In this document: positions 29,361 to 41,744 of the stretch, piece by piece
Numbering within the stretch: position 1 is the stretch's first letter
How the letters are laid out: each line of letters begins with the position of its first letter
Assembly: GCA_026874595.1 (NCBI GenBank)
Contig: CM049309.1
Location: 16,508,576 to 16,572,575 of the forward strand
Source of the DNA: Sipunculus nudus
Taxonomy: Eukaryota; Annelida; Sipuncula; Golfingiida; Sipunculidae
Direction: 5' to 3'
Length of the DNA stretch: 64,000 bases
Notes under the pieces: model-generated
What the model was told of the DNA's origin: nothing
What the model saw: only the letters and a program-made list of their open reading frames with translations
The model's database searches: none
Translations under genes and position numbers: made by a program

Positions 29361-30760
29361 TTTTAGCTCAGCTGACTATAAGTCATCTGAGCTATAGTCG
29401 TGGTCCATTGTCCGTCGTCCGCCCGTCTGTCTGTCCGTCCGTCCGTCCGTCTGTCCGTCTGGATGTCCGTCCGTAAGACTGGCACGTTTCGACACCGTTG
29501 GACCTACGAATCTGAAATTCGGCATACAGTTAGATGTCCCCAAAATTACCTACCATGCCGAAAATTGGGTCAATAGGACTACGTTCCTTCGAAATATTAA
29601 GGAAAAACCTCATTTTTTTATTAGAAATCTATTTTTACACTTCAGGACTACCTAATATCAAAACCACTCATCTGGTTTTCTTCATATTTACCATAAATGT
29701 TCCTCTATATAGTTCCTATGTACATGCCAGAAACTAAGTCAGTATTGTTTAATTTAAAAAAGTTATGGGCCCAAACATAATGGACTTTGTAAAAAAATCA
29801 GGAAAGATATTTGGTCACTTAAGACCAAAAGTGTTAAAGGTAGGGACTTTTTTTCAGTAATACAACTTTAATTAATCAAAATTTAATTGTATACCAAAAA
29901 TTAGATCAAAATCTGTTGAATTTTTTTAAATATTGGCAAAAATATAAAATTGGTACCTTAAATTTTGCCCAACTTTGGCCACGGCACGTTTTTTTTCCTG
30001 TAAGTACTGTGGATTTAATGTATGTACACATAAGGATCTAATCTGTTAAAATATGAAATTTGAAAATAAAAGCTGCAAAATTATGCTAGTTATTGAATTT
30101 TTTTAGAGGCTCTTGTTGTATTCCCTTACATTGTCAAGCAGTCCACTTTGATGACTGTAGGTCATTCAGTGCACATCTCTATGCTCCCCAGGCTATTGGC
30201 ATAATTTTAGATGTCCCCAAAATCTCCTACCAAACCGAAAATTAGATCATTAGGACTTCGTTCCTTCGAGTTATTAAGGAAAAACCTCTGTTTTCCATAA
30301 AAAAGGCCATTGTTACACTTCAAGGCTGCCTAATATCAAAACCACTGATCTGTTTTTGATCATATTTAGTATTCACATTCTTTCATACATTTTCTATGAA
30401 CATACCAAAAATTATGTCAGTATTGGGTATTATTTTGAAGTTATGGGCCAAAATATAATGCAGTTTTTAAAAAAATCAGGAAATTTATTTACTCACCTAA
30501 CATGAGAATTGCTGAACCTAGAGACTTTTTTTTCAGGAATATAACTTTATTTAATCAAGATTCAATTGTTTACCCAAAATTAGATATGAATTTTGCAATT
30601 TTTTCAAGTTATTTGCATAAATAAAAAATCAATACCTTAGATTTTGTCCAACTTTGGCACTGTTGATTTAATTTTCACAGCATATAAACATAAGGATTTA
30701 ATCTTTTAAAATCTGAAATTTCAAAGAAATTGATTGGAAAGAATAGCTTTTATTCACGTT
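29361..30760 (+). mobile_element. Hairpin-headed repeat element with a 677-bp tandem core
   Basis: Starts TTTTAGCTCAGCTGACT; AGCTCAGCTGACT (29365-29377) pairs with AGTCATCTGAGCT (29381-29393) around a 3-base loop, with one mismatch. A tetranucleotide tract of GTCC/GTCT follows (about 29406-29472). The core then runs for about two units: 'TAGATGTCCCCAAAAT' occurs at 29531 and again at 30208, period 677, with similarity (for example 'ATTAAGGAAAAACCTC', 'CTAATATCAAAACCACT') throughout. The design (hairpin, tetranucleotide tract, tandem core) resembles non-autonomous Helitron-like 'pearl' elements of bivalves; classification is inference. Confidence 0.65.
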
Positions 30761-33720
30761 TTCATACACCATGTCAAGTGTTGTTTACATCTAGCCCACC
30801 TAGCAGTACAGCCTTCACTTGCATTATGTAACACACCCCAGGCAGCTTGCCTTGGCTAAGCTTGGCCACTACCAGCAGGCGTCCCCTCTGCCCTGCACTC
30901 CCCCCCCCCCAGATGGTGCATAAATTAGATGAATGTTATTATTTTCTGTATTTGATTCATTCATATTCTAGGCTATGCTACTTTTTAGATTTTGTATTGT
31001 ACCACCAGGGTTACAATGATTAAAGTGTACATTAAATTGTGTCCACAAAGTGGTGTATTGCTGTGAAAGTGTGGATGTTTATCAGATAAGTAATTCCTTA
31101 CTTCAGAAGAGTAAAAACATCACCAGGTGTGAAATTGACTATTAATTCCAGTAATAAATTAAAACTGGGATAGTAATTAGCACAATGATATTGTTTGTCC
31201 CTCATTCAACCAACAGTGTGTATACTTTGTTTGAAAAGATGTTTTATTTTATCAAATTTACTGAATCTTTTATTTTATTTTGGTGAATAAAATTAAGCAT
31301 GTACTGAAAACTCCAGTGTGCAAAACTTTTTAATAGTGATTCAAGGAATATTCTTGTAGATGCCATGTTGTGGCATTATTTTCTTTTAAAATCAGTTTAA
31401 ACATTTATGATTTAAAAATAATAAAATATATGTGTATGCATAATATGACCCAATATGAGCTACACTCTGGATATATGATGATTGCAACTTTTGCAACAAT
31501 TCTAATATTTAAACTTATAGTTTCAGTTTTTTACTCTGTATATATAATGATTGCAACTTTTTCAACAATTCTAATTTTTTAACTTATATTTTCAGTTTTT
31601 TTATTAAAAATTTATAAAACCTGTTAATAAAAAAAAAATGATTCAGATAAAAACTTCTTAATGGAAAAGTGGATATGCTTAAAACAAATAGGCTTATATA
31701 TAAACTTAAATGCATTATTCCCTTGAAAGTGAAATAAAGGTATTAGTCCATTCTGTCCACTTGCCTATCCATCTGTAAATTTTCATATGCATCACAGTAT
31801 CTCAAAACTTTACTGTTTTTCTTCATGACAGTCTTGTCAGAGTATTAGTTTGCAATCATATATTTAGAAATTTACTATAACCAAGTAGGAGGGCCCCTTT
31901 CCTCTTAGCTTTTCATATTCTTATATAAATGCAAAACATTACAATAGAATATTTCTACATCCACCTTCGTGCTGCCCTCACTTTTCCCTTCTCCGACCCC
32001 AGCCCAAAGTCAGCCTCAGTAAGCAAGAACAAGATGAATCAGATATATTCATACTTTAATATTTTGTATAACTATTCATCCATAGGTACCTATGTACATG
32101 CCAGAAATTATGTCAATATTGTGTAATATGTAGACATAGTGGGCATCACAATAATGTACCTTGTCAAGACTGAAGAGATATTGTGTCATACAGTCACAAA
32201 TTCATAAATCACTTCATCAGCATAGTTAACCATAACTTCAAATCTGTCAAATTGAAGGCTTGCAGACTACCATACACTTTAGATCCTTTAACAAATAGCC
32301 TTATCATCATTCTACTACTGCTTATTACTGCTGTCATTGCATTCATATTTGCTCACATATATCACGATTTTCAACCCCTCCTAAATAAATAAAAATAAAC
32401 CACTATATTTTATTCTATTAATCCATCAGTCAGGTAATTTCATTTATCATTTACTCACATATTACATTACATTTCTTTATAATAGCCCAAAATGTCCATG
32501 ATATTCATAAGCATTCTCGACTCGATATAGTATCACAGTGGAGAAACATTTATAGTCCAATCACGATCAGCTGAGCGCCGTGACCCATGGGTCCCTTGTT
32601 TATACATGGGATTATTAGGGTTATCTGTTGAAGTTCGCTCACAAACAAAAGTTGGTAACTTTATCGATATTTTAACATAGATAAATTCATTATTTTAAAA
32701 GGTAAATATGAAACCACTTGTCACATGCAGACAAAGCGAAATATATGTTAAAACATATATGTTATTTTCACAAAATAATGTTCCTCATTAAAAGAAAGTC
32801 AACAGATATATACCTGTCAAACTTAATAATGCTTTCTATATTTGACATTAAATAGCTGATGTCAGGTGCACAAACCTCTATTATGAAAATATGATTGGTT
32901 TTAGGTAAAAGATCTGAGGACAGAAGTGCATAGCATAGCCTATATTGGTACCAGAAAAGTCCAATGCTATATCCAAATAATTCTGTCACCAAAATTATGC
33001 CATTATTCATTTTTTGGTAAACCCATAAGACATTGCAAAATATTTCTAGCATAAAGATTTTTCACATCACTTCCGCATATTCTCTAAGAGATCTCATTAG
33101 AAAACCCATTTGAATTATGGGCAATTGTTGCTAACTTCTGAGTTTTTCAATTAATTCTTTCAGTTCCAGCAGATGAATATTAACAAAAGGAGGATGTTTT
33201 GTGAAGTTGTATACATCTACTTATGATCTTGTAAAGCATGTGATCTTTTATGTTTGCTTATTAGATGATGGGTTTACAATTTGTCTGTGATAATGATCGC
33301 TGGCCTGCAACTGATTTAAAGATTTACAAAACAATTGGTTTCGTTTTTTTAATTAGTTTAGGCATAGGCGCTGTTGAGTTAAAGGTGACCAACCCTGGTT
33401 GACTAATGTGGTAACTTATTGATTTATGTTTCTTTTCAGCATATTTGCGGGTTTTCCTCTTCCACTTTTTAAAATCCAAGCATTTTGGTAGCACAAACTG
33501 AAGACATGCCAATTTTATCATGAATTCAGTGGCAGGGTTTTAGAGTGTGAAAATCCCCATTCACACAGTCAAAACATTGGGGGTATAATTGAATGGGCCA
33601 TACCCACCTTGTCAAATATTGGAGGGTATATATAGCACCCACCCCCCACCCCCGGGATCTAAACGCCTATGGTCATTTACAATGTAGAAGTACAGTGGCA
33701 AGTTTGATAGAGATATCTCT
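30760..33720. other. Intergenic, no gene supported
   Basis: Two units of a 69-bp repeat ('ATTGCAACTTTT.CAACAATTCTAAT') lie at about 31474-31612. A CCCCCCCCCC run at 30900 and AT-rich sequence fill the rest. The longest frame (minus, 32768-33052) has no recognisable domain. Confidence 0.4.
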
Positions 33721-33727
33721 AATAGTT

Positions 33728-35521
33728 TTTTAGCTCAGCTGACTGAAAGCATCTGAGCTATAGCGATCACTCTTCGTCCGGCGTCCGTCTGTCCGGCCGT
33801 CTGGCTGTCCATCCGTTAACAGGGCACAAATCGTAACCGCTGGACCTAGAATCTTCTAACTTGACATCCACGGAGGTCCATGAAAAATCTCCTTGAAAAA
33901 ACCTGAAATTAGGTCTCTGTTACCCATATCCTTTGAGCTATGAAGCTCCGAAGTACCCCCCAGAATAATGCAAAATTTGATACAAAGGCTCAAGTATCTG
34001 AATAACTACTGCATTGATCACCATGATTCTTTGCATGAATATTGATCATGGAATGTTTCATCACTTCCTGCAGACTGGTGGCGCCACCTATATTTTTTTC
34101 TAGCTTTTACGATTTTTTTCCTCTTTTTTTCAGACTTGCAATGAAACTGTCAGCTGTTAACAGGGCACAAATCGTAACCACTGGACCTGGAATCTTCAAA
34201 CTTAATATCCAGGGAGGTCCATGAAAAATCTCCTTGAAAACCTGAAATTAGGTCTCTGTTACCCATATCCTTCGAGCTATTGGGCTCCCAAATACCCCCC
34301 AGAATAATGCAAAATTTGATACAAAAGCTCAAGTATCTGAATAACTACTGCATTGTTCACCATGATTCTTTGTATGAATATTGATCATGGGATGTTCCAT
34401 CACTTCCTGCAGACTGGTGGCGCCAGCTGTATTTTTTTTCTAATTTTTACAATTTTTTTTTCTCTTTTTTCTTCAGACCTGCAATGAAACTTTCATCTGT
34501 TAACAGGGCACAAATCGTAACGACTGGATTTAGAATCTTCTCTCTTGAGCTGCAGGGAGGCCCATAAAAAGTCTCTTTTGAAACCTAAAATTAGGTCTCT
34601 GTTACCAATAACCTCTGAGCTTTGGGGCTCCGAAGTATCCCCCAGAATAATGCAAAATTTGATACATAAGCTCAAGTAACTGAACAACTATTGTTTTGAT
34701 CACCATGATTCTTTGCATGGATATTGATCATGGAATGTTTCATCAGTTTCTGCAGTCTGGTGGCGCCACCTGTATTTTTTCGATTTTTAAGGAATTTATT
34801 TATCTATTTTTGAGACCTATTTAGATGCGGTCATTTGTTAACAGGGCACAAATCTTAACCACTGTACCTGGAATCTCCTTACTTGACATCAAGAGACGTC
34901 CATGAAAAATCTCCTTGAAAACCTGAAATTTGGTCTCTGTTACCCTTATCCCTCGAGCTATGGGGCTCCGAAGTACCCCCCAGAATAATGCAAAATTTGA
35001 TACAAAAGCTCAAGTATCTGAATAACTACTGCATTGATCACCATGATTCTTTGCATGAATATTGATCATGGGATGATCCATCACTTCCTGCAGACTGGTG
35101 GCACCACCTGTATTTTTTCCAATTTTCATGATTTTTTTTCTCTTTTTTGAGACCTGTAATAAATCTGTCATCTGTTAACAAGGCACAGATCGTAGCCGCT
35201 GGACCTGGAATCTTCTCACTTCAAATCTAGGAAGGTCCATGGATAATCTTCTTGGAAACCAGAAATTAGGTCTCTTTTACCAATATATATATTCTTTGAG
35301 CTATGGGCCTGTGAGGTACCCCCCCCCCCCCTCCCCTCCCCTCCCCCAAAGAAAAAGAATAATCAAAATTTCGATACAAAAGCTCAAGTATCTGAATAAC
35401 TACTGCATTGATCACCATGATTATGTGCATGAACATTCATCATGTGGTGTTCCATCACTTCCTGCAGACTGGTGGTGCCACCTGTATTTTTAGCTCAGCT
35501 GACTGAAAGTCATCTGAGCTA
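33728..35521 (+). mobile_element. Hairpin-headed element with five ~340-bp tandem units
   Basis: Head AGCTCAGCTGACT at 33732-33744 with its partner arm at 33748-33759, then a GTCC/GTCT tract. Five tandem units follow, each containing 'GTTAACAGGGCACAAATCGT' or a close variant, at 33815, 34156, 34499, 34837 and 35174 (spacings 341, 343, 338, 337). Units also share 'GTCTCTGTTACC', 'CCCCCAGAATAATG', 'ATCACCATGATTCTTTGCAT' and end in 'CTGCAGACTGGTGGCGCCAC' followed by a pyrimidine-rich stretch. A second complete hairpin (35492-35520) closes the array. Confidence 0.8.
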
Positions 35522-36530
35522 TAGCGATCATATGCAATTCTAGGCTTAACGATCAACCCACAATCTTTTTAATTAAGAAAAATGGGTACAATGCTGACAT
35601 CTAGCGTCAATGCTTTGAATTATTATCACTGACATGGCCACGATTGGAATCTGTGATGAAAGGTGGAGACCCGTGACTGTCGTAGGGCAATTACAAAAAA
35701 AAAGTATAAACTTACTTTTATTTCATGTTTTCTATTGCACTTATGTATTTTATATTTATTTGTATTTTCTAATTGTGCGCCTTTTAAAAGGTTCTTATTA
35801 ATGTATGATTGATAATTTTGTCCTTCTTTACTTATTTATATTTGTTTTAATAATACACAATAATTCTTTGAATAACATCTGTTTTGTACAATCTACTGCA
35901 TTAAAAGTATTGTGTATCTTATTTAAGCCGGAGGAACACTCTAGGCATGACCGCGCCCTCATCCACAAATTATAGTATGTTGCTTAATTTGAACGAGGTT
36001 TTATAAGTGTCTCCGATCTACTAAGTATCCTACTCACAGGAGTAGGACTTTGCTATTTAGGGATTGCTGATCAAAGAGTCATTTTTCCGAAATACACTGG
36101 AATTCTAAATGCACTAATGACGAAGGCATAAATGTAGTGAAAGGTGTAGATTAAAGCCAAAGAAAAATGCCGGATCAGGGTTGTTACAGGAATATTATAT
36201 GCACATGAATGTTTTATGAAATACAGATGTAATAACGTGAGTACCAGCCGGTGAGCTTACGTATGTTCTATGTAGAAAAAAAGGGTTTATAATGAAATCT
36301 GATTTTGGCGGAAGATTGAAGTCTACCAACGTCCTTCAGGAGCAGAAGAGATACGTCATTTTGACCCATATGGCTGCCATCTGGCGGACAAATGATAAAC
36401 GAAGTTGTCGAAACGGTCTTCTTCAATGTAGCGGACACACATACATGTATACACATACATGCACCAAGAGTAACAGAACAAATAGCCCTCATCCCTAGAC
36501 AATCAGCAGAGACAGTCATCTAAATAAAAC

Positions 36531-36825
36531 TTACCCCGAGATATGTATCCCCTGGACAACCCCCCCCCCCTAACACCCTCTAGGAAAATATCCCCGAATA
36601 ATGTCCACCCGACACTTACCCCAAATAGCTTCTTTCTAGCATAAAATGGTGTTTAAATTACTAGCTAAAAATGTCAATGGGAGTAAATTACTGAGGGATA
36701 ATTATCTAGCTTTTTTTTTAATCTGTGAATCTGAGTCAATGTTAATTGTGTGTGTACGGGAGGGGGGGGGGGGGGGGTGTCTTGAGGTAATTATCGGCAG
36801 GTAATTGTCCGCGAGTAGCAAGACC
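36531..36825. mobile_element. Small inverted-end element rich in TACCCC motifs
   Basis: The left end (36531-36626) carries CTTACCCCGAG, ATCCCCTGGACAAC, ATCCCCGAATAATGTCC and CACTTACCCC; the right end (36766-36819) carries the opposite orientation, GGGTGTCTTGAGGTAATTATC and GCAGGTAATTGTCCGCGAG. The centre is about 140 bases of unrelated DNA. It appears to be a short relative of the element at 37590-38385. Confidence 0.55.
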
Positions 36826-37589
36826 GTTCAAACAAATTGTTCTTCGATTTCAGGGCCTCGGTGATATAAGCTAATATGACACAGATTGCTGTGAAGAATT
36901 AGTAAAGTTAAAAGATAAAATATTGTGCTGATCTTATTCACTGTTTAAAGATTTGAAGCAAAATTTTGTATATTTGTGGCAAGCTTGCAAATATTTCATT
37001 CACTTGACTGGAAATAAAAATTTTCCCTCTCGCACCTAATGTTTTATCTCAAGAATCCGTAGAACAATATTTACTTTGTTTGGCCTAATTGGGATGAATT
37101 TGTGATAGAGCAGCACCACACTCTGTTAAGTATCTGCTCACAAGAGTATGAGTCTGCCTTTTAGGGATTATGGGTAAAGAAATAATTTCCCCAGGATGCA
37201 CTGGGGCTTCTAGTTACACTAATGACGTAAGTATGCATATTGTGAGATGAAAAGGTACAAGTCATTAAAATATGTTAAATAAAATTTGTTTCAAGTCTAG
37301 TCAAATGCCTAAAGGGGTGATGGTGTAATATCTGGTAAGCATGCGTCATTGCAAACAAAATCCTTCTCCTGCATTGTGACAAACTTGGGTTTTTGAAGTT
37401 TGACGTTTGACACAATTAGGAGCGGACTTGACTAACTGTGGGCCGATGACGAAAACCAATATCTTGATGGTATGAACTAAATATTTATGCCGATGTCGAT
37501 AAATTTGGGTCGCTTCACTTCAAACCCCAGGTGCTGTTTCCCCATCCAAGTAACGCTGTTGCAATTTGTCCTATGTGTTCGACAAGGCT

Positions 37590-38385
37590 CTAGGACAACT
37601 ACCCCCAGGACAATTACCCCCAGACAATTACCCCGATCCCCCGACCCCTAACAACTACCCCACGGACAATTACCCCCCGACAGTAACCCACTGGACTATA
37701 TCCACCCGTTCACTTATCCCCCCCCCCGAGACAATTACCTCAAGGATAATTACCCGATTGAAAAATACATCCGGATATCAAACATACATTTTAAAGTTGT
37801 AGTTAGATTTGAAAATAATATGATCGGCGATATCTTTATATGTTGATACCAATGTGTATTTCAACCTTAGCTTATAAAAAAAAACATGTAGACTAAAAAA
37901 AACCAGGTCGTATTAAATAAATTTCAAAACAAACATACATGTATTTACAAACAGGAAGTGTTTAACCAAAGAAAATAAATTACAAAACCTGTTCATTACA
38001 TGGACATGTCACAGCATATGCCTCTAAAAAAATCCATTATATCCATCACGACAAGTTGCAGTGGACATAAGACACCCTTTATCTATACGTATCTTTCATT
38101 ACCTGATACTTATTAAACTCGCTATACAGTCTCTTTATATACAAACATCATCACAATAACAAACAAATCATGATAACAGAATGCATTATTTAATTCAACT
38201 TTTATTTTAAACCCCTTTTTATTTTAACTCCTATCATTTTTTTTTCATTTTATTGAATATTTTTTTGGTTAAATTTTTCTTCACTAAATAGTATATTCTA
38301 CGTATATATGCGATAACATATAGCAGTGGGTAATTGTCCGGGGTGGGGGCAATTGTCTTGGGGATAATTTACCGTGGGTTATTAC
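37590..38385. mobile_element. MITE-like element with repeated ACAATTACCCC ends
   Basis: The left end (37593-37754) holds at least eight variants of GGACAATTACCCC in one orientation; the right end (38331-38382) holds four in the opposite orientation (GGGTAATTGTCCGG, GGGGCAATTGTCTTGGGG, GATAATTTACC, GTGGGTTATT). The roughly 570 bases between are AT-rich with no open frame. Multiple inverted subterminal repeats suit a transposase-dependent non-autonomous element; the superfamily is unknown. Confidence 0.6.
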
Positions 38386-39108
38386 AAGATGACCCGCACT
38401 CTACACATATACACAGACTCACAAAACATCCGCTAAGCCACCACATTTCACTCAGTAGAGATTTTACAAAAGGCGGAAGAATGATAATTTTCAATACTTT
38501 TATTCATTTTTCAAAAACTGGAGATAGAAAAAAGTTGTGCCAAGGTACAAGCGATAATATTTTACCATATGGTGCCAGCATCAATTTCCCCTTTTCTCCT
38601 CAGCAACATATCTGTGTGATGCTAATTTGACCCTGGATTTTGATAATCCCATTTAAATGAATCTCTTTGCAAGAGTATTAAAACGTATGCCTCTCTTCTG
38701 AAGGTTACATCTAGTTGTCTGTAAATAAAATTGTAAATTTAGTTACCATCAAAACTGTAGATAAAGTACAAAAGCAAACAAACAAACAGAAAGGCATTAC
38801 AGAAAGACAATCAGGCAAAGAGGAAAAACTGATTCAAACGTGACGAGACATTGCAGTTAATGAAGGACCATTTGATTCTGTTCCTGAAGCTGTCTGGTAA
38901 AACTGATTTGCTGCTAATAGTGACATGCGTTTTAAGCATATGGAATCAAAAGGGAGGCAACATCAAAGGAACACTCATGTATGGTTCATTTGTATATTTA
39001 TATATTTTGTATATTTGTGTGGTTTATTTAAGAAACAAAGGAATTTACAGCCACTTGTTCTTCTTTAAAGCTGTACACTATGAATAATAATGCAAAAATT
39101 AATAATTA

Positions 39109-39116
39109 TACTTACT
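39109..39116 (-). other. Possible 3'-UTR splice donor
   Basis: On the minus strand the sequence AGA|GTAAGTATAA begins 13 bases after the TAG of the octapeptide gene (GT at 39115-39114). It matches the donor consensus very well, so the transcript may continue into a 3'-UTR exon to the left. No acceptor can be chosen from sequence alone. Confidence 0.4.
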
Positions 39117-39128
39117 CTATGCATGGCT

Positions 39129-41423
39129 CTAGTATTCACCATCGGGACGGCTTGGACGATCAACGGGACGGCTTGGTCGTTCACCATTGAGACGGTTTGG
39201 AGGTCCTCCATCGGGACGACTTTGACGTTCGCCATCGAGACGGCTTGGGCGTTCACCATCGGGACGGCTTGGGCGTTCACCATCGGGACGGCTTGGGCGT
39301 TCACCATCGGGACGGCTTGGGCGTTCACCATCGGGACGGCTTGGACGTTCATTATCGGGACGGCTTGGACGTACACCATCGGGACGGCTTGGACCTTCAC
39401 CACGGGGACGGCTTGGACCTTCACCATCGGCACGGTTTGGGCGTTTCCCCTTGGGATGGCTTGGTCGTTTTCCATCTGGACAGCCTGAGTGTTCATCACA
39501 AGGACGGCTTGGACGTGTTTCATATGCAAAGCTGAGGAGTTTCTCATTTGGAAGACGGGGGCGTTTTTCACCTTCTGAAAGGCACGGACGTTTTTCATCT
39601 GGAAGACTGGGGCGTTTTGTATCTGGATTGCTGAGGCGTTTTACATCTGGAAGGTTGGGGCGTTCTTCATCTAGAAGGCTGGGGCGTTCTCCATCTAGAA
39701 GGCTGAGACGTTTTCCATCTGAAAATCTGGGGCGTTTTCCATCTGGAAGGCTGGGGCGTTTTTCATCTGGAAGGCTCGGGCGTTTTTCATCTGGAAGACT
39801 GGGGCTTTCTCCATCTGGAAGGCTGGGGCGTTTTCCATCTGGTAGACTGGGGCGTTTTTCATCTGGAAGATTGAGGCGTTCTCCATCTGGAAGGCTGGGG
39901 CGTTTTCCAACTTTAAAAATGGGACGTTCTCCATCTGGAATGCTGGGGCGTTTTCCATCTGGAAATTTGGGGCGTTTTCCATCTGGAAGGCTGGGGCGTT
40001 TTCCATCTGGAAGGCTAGAACCTTTACCATCTGGAAGGCTCTGGCGTTCTCCATCTGGAAGGCGGGTGAGTTTTCCATCAGATAATCTTGGGCGTTTTCC
40101 ATCTGGAAGGCGGGGGCGTTTTCCATCCGGTAGACAGGGGCGTTTTTCATCTGGAAGATTGGGGCGTTTTTCATCTGGAAGACTTAGGCTTTCTCCATCT
40201 GGAAGGCTGGGACGTTTTCCATCTAGTAGAATGGGGCGTTTTTCATCTGAAAGATTAGGGCGTCCTCCATCTGGAAGGCTGGGGCGTTTTTCATCTGGAA
40301 GACTTGGGCGTTCTCCATCTGGAAGGCTGGGGCGTTTACCATCTGGAAATCTGGGGCGTTTTCCATCTGGAAGGCTGGGACGTTTTCCATCTGGAAGGCT
40401 GGAGCCTTTTCCATATGGAAGGCGTGGACGTGCTACATCTGAAAGGCTCGGACGTGCTACATCTGGAAGGCGGGGGCGTTTTCCTTCTGAAAGGCTGGGA
40501 CGTTCTCCATATGGAAGGCGGATGAGTTTTCCATCAGGAAATCTGGGGCGTTTTCCATCTGGAAGGCAGGGGCGTTTTTCATCTGGAAGACTGGGGCGTT
40601 TCCCATCCTGAAGACTGGGGCGTTTTCCATCTGAAAATCTGGGGCGTTTTCCATCTGGAAGGCTAGGGTGTTTTCCATCTGGAAGGCTGGGGTGTTTTCC
40701 ATCTGGAAGGCTGGGGCGTTCTTCATCTGGAAGATTTGGACGTCTTTTATCTGAAAATCTGGGGCGTTCTCCATCTGGAAGGCTTGGGCGTTTTCCATCT
40801 GGAAGACTTGGGCGTTCTCCATCGGGAAAGCGGGGGCGTTTTCCATCTTGAAGGCTTGGGCGTTTTCCATCTGGAAGACTCGGGCGTTTTCCATCTGGAA
40901 GGCTGGGGCGTTTTCCTTCTGGAAGACTGGGGCGTTCTCGATCTTGAAGGCGCGGGCGTTTTCCATCTGTAAGGCTGGGGCGTTTTCCATCTGGAAGACT
41001 TGGGCGTTCTCTATCAGGAAGACTGGGGCGTTCTCCATCTGGAAGGCTGGGGCGTTCTCCATCTGGAAGGTGGGGGCGTTTACCATCTGGAAGGCTTGGG
41101 CGTTCTCCATCTGGACGAATTTGAAGTTCTCGTTCTGGACGGCTTGAACGTTGGCCTTCTGGTAGGCTGGGGCGTTCACCTTCTGGTAGGCTGGGGCGTT
41201 CACCATCGGAGAGGCTTGGACGTTCACCTTCTGGTAGGCTGGGGCCTTCGTCATTGGCGTCACTTTGCGTTCCACTGCTGTGGAAACCGCGGTGGTCATC
41301 CTTTGCGAGACCCTGACGCACTGTCTGTCGCCATTCGGGCTGTCTGTCGTAACGGTTTGGTCGAGCGAGAGTGGCAGTCAGAAGGCATGCCAAACATGCA
41401 GCTATCAACAGCTTCCAACACAT
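39129..41423 (-). CDS. Secreted octapeptide-repeat protein, 764 aa
   Basis: The frame opens with a strong signal peptide, [20 protein letters not shown] (cleavage expected before RPNRYD), then about 40 ordinary residues, then some 85-88 tandem octapeptides to the stop (RPDGEY, TAG 39131-39129). The central consensus is RPSLPDGK, with RF, RL, CL and NL variants; the last dozen units are almost identical RPSRPDGE. The product is Pro-, Arg-, Lys-, Asp- and Gly-rich, very basic, nearly Cys-free and surely unstructured. Secretion plus low complexity fits an extracellular matrix, shell-matrix, mucus or adhesive protein, but no family was recognised. About 28 GKR tripeptides also permit a peptide-precursor reading, weakened because KR is followed by Pro. 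The long antisense frames across the region are shadows of the 24-bp period. Confidence 0.78.
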   Translation of the reverse strand: MCWKLLIAACLACLLTATLARPNRYDRQPEWRQTVRQGLAKDDHRGFHSSGTQSDANDEGPSLPEGERPSLSDGERPSLPEGERPSLPEGQRSSRPERELQIRPDGERPSLPDGKRPHLPDGERPSLPDGERPSLPDRERPSLPDGKRPSLTDGKRPRLQDRERPSLPEGKRPSLPDGKRPSLPDGKRPSLQDGKRPRFPDGERPSLPDGKRPSLPDGERPRFSDKRRPNLPDEERPSLPDGKHPSLPDGKHPSLPDGKRPRFSDGKRPSLQDGKRPSLPDEKRPCLPDGKRPRFPDGKLIRLPYGERPSLSEGKRPRLPDVARPSLSDVARPRLPYGKGSSLPDGKRPSLPDGKRPRFPDGKRPSLPDGERPSLPDEKRPSLPDGGRPNLSDEKRPILLDGKRPSLPDGESLSLPDEKRPNLPDEKRPCLPDGKRPRLPDGKRPRLSDGKLTRLPDGERQSLPDGKGSSLPDGKRPSLPDGKRPKFPDGKRPSIPDGERPIFKVGKRPSLPDGERLNLPDEKRPSLPDGKRPSLPDGESPSLPDEKRPSLPDEKRPSLPDGKRPRFSDGKRLSLLDGERPSLLDEERPNLPDVKRLSNPDTKRPSLPDEKRPCLSEGEKRPRLPNEKLLSFAYETRPSRPCDEHSGCPDGKRPSHPKGKRPNRADGEGPSRPRGEGPSRPDGVRPSRPDNERPSRPDGERPSRPDGERPSRPDGERPSRPDGERPSRLDGERQSRPDGGPPNRLNGERPSRPVDRPSRPDGEY

Positions 41424-41444
41424 CGCTGTTTCAGCGGTAATTGT
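41424..41444 (-). other. Possible 5'-UTR start of the coding exon
   Basis: On the minus strand TTATCATTTGTAG|ACAATT ends an acceptor-like stretch at 41445, 21 bases before the ATG at 41423. With a donor-like CTG|GTAGGT at 43134 this would give a 5'-UTR intron of about 1.7 kb, which would contain the LINE remnant and the TTA microsatellite. Confidence 0.35.
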
Positions 41445-41487
41445 CTACAAATGATAAGACAACACTGTACATTGACTGTTAAACACG

Positions 41488-41489
<2 letters not shown>

Positions 41490-41533
<44 letters not shown>

Positions 41534-41605
41534 ATTATTATTATAGTTATTATAGTTATTACTATAATAATAGTAATAATAATAACTATATTATTATTAC
41601 CATGA
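41490..41605. repeat. (TTA)n microsatellite with degenerate tail
   Basis: About 15 perfect TTA units, then interrupted ATTATTAT/AGTTATTAT to about 41605, directly upstream of the octapeptide coding exon. Confidence 0.9.
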
Positions 41606-41744
41606 TAATTATTATACACATTCGTAAAGGACAACATATCTAAGCATGTAAGCGCTGTCCATATACTAAAACATAAAAATGAATAAAATAGATAAAAAAA
41701 GGCATATAAATTAATTATAGGCATCCCAGAAACCACATAAAATG

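Noticed and set aside
33324-35493. Short frames in the hairpin-headed tandem units (also 61.7-63.9 kb)
   Set aside because: They recur with unit period, differ between units by frameshifts and stops, and show no domain.
39090-41440. Long frames on the plus strand and in other minus frames across the octapeptide gene (up to 386 codons, e.g. repeated LGRFPSGR)
   Set aside because: A 24-bp repeat without stops in several frames makes these automatically. Only the 41423-39129 frame has a signal peptide and a clean start and end.
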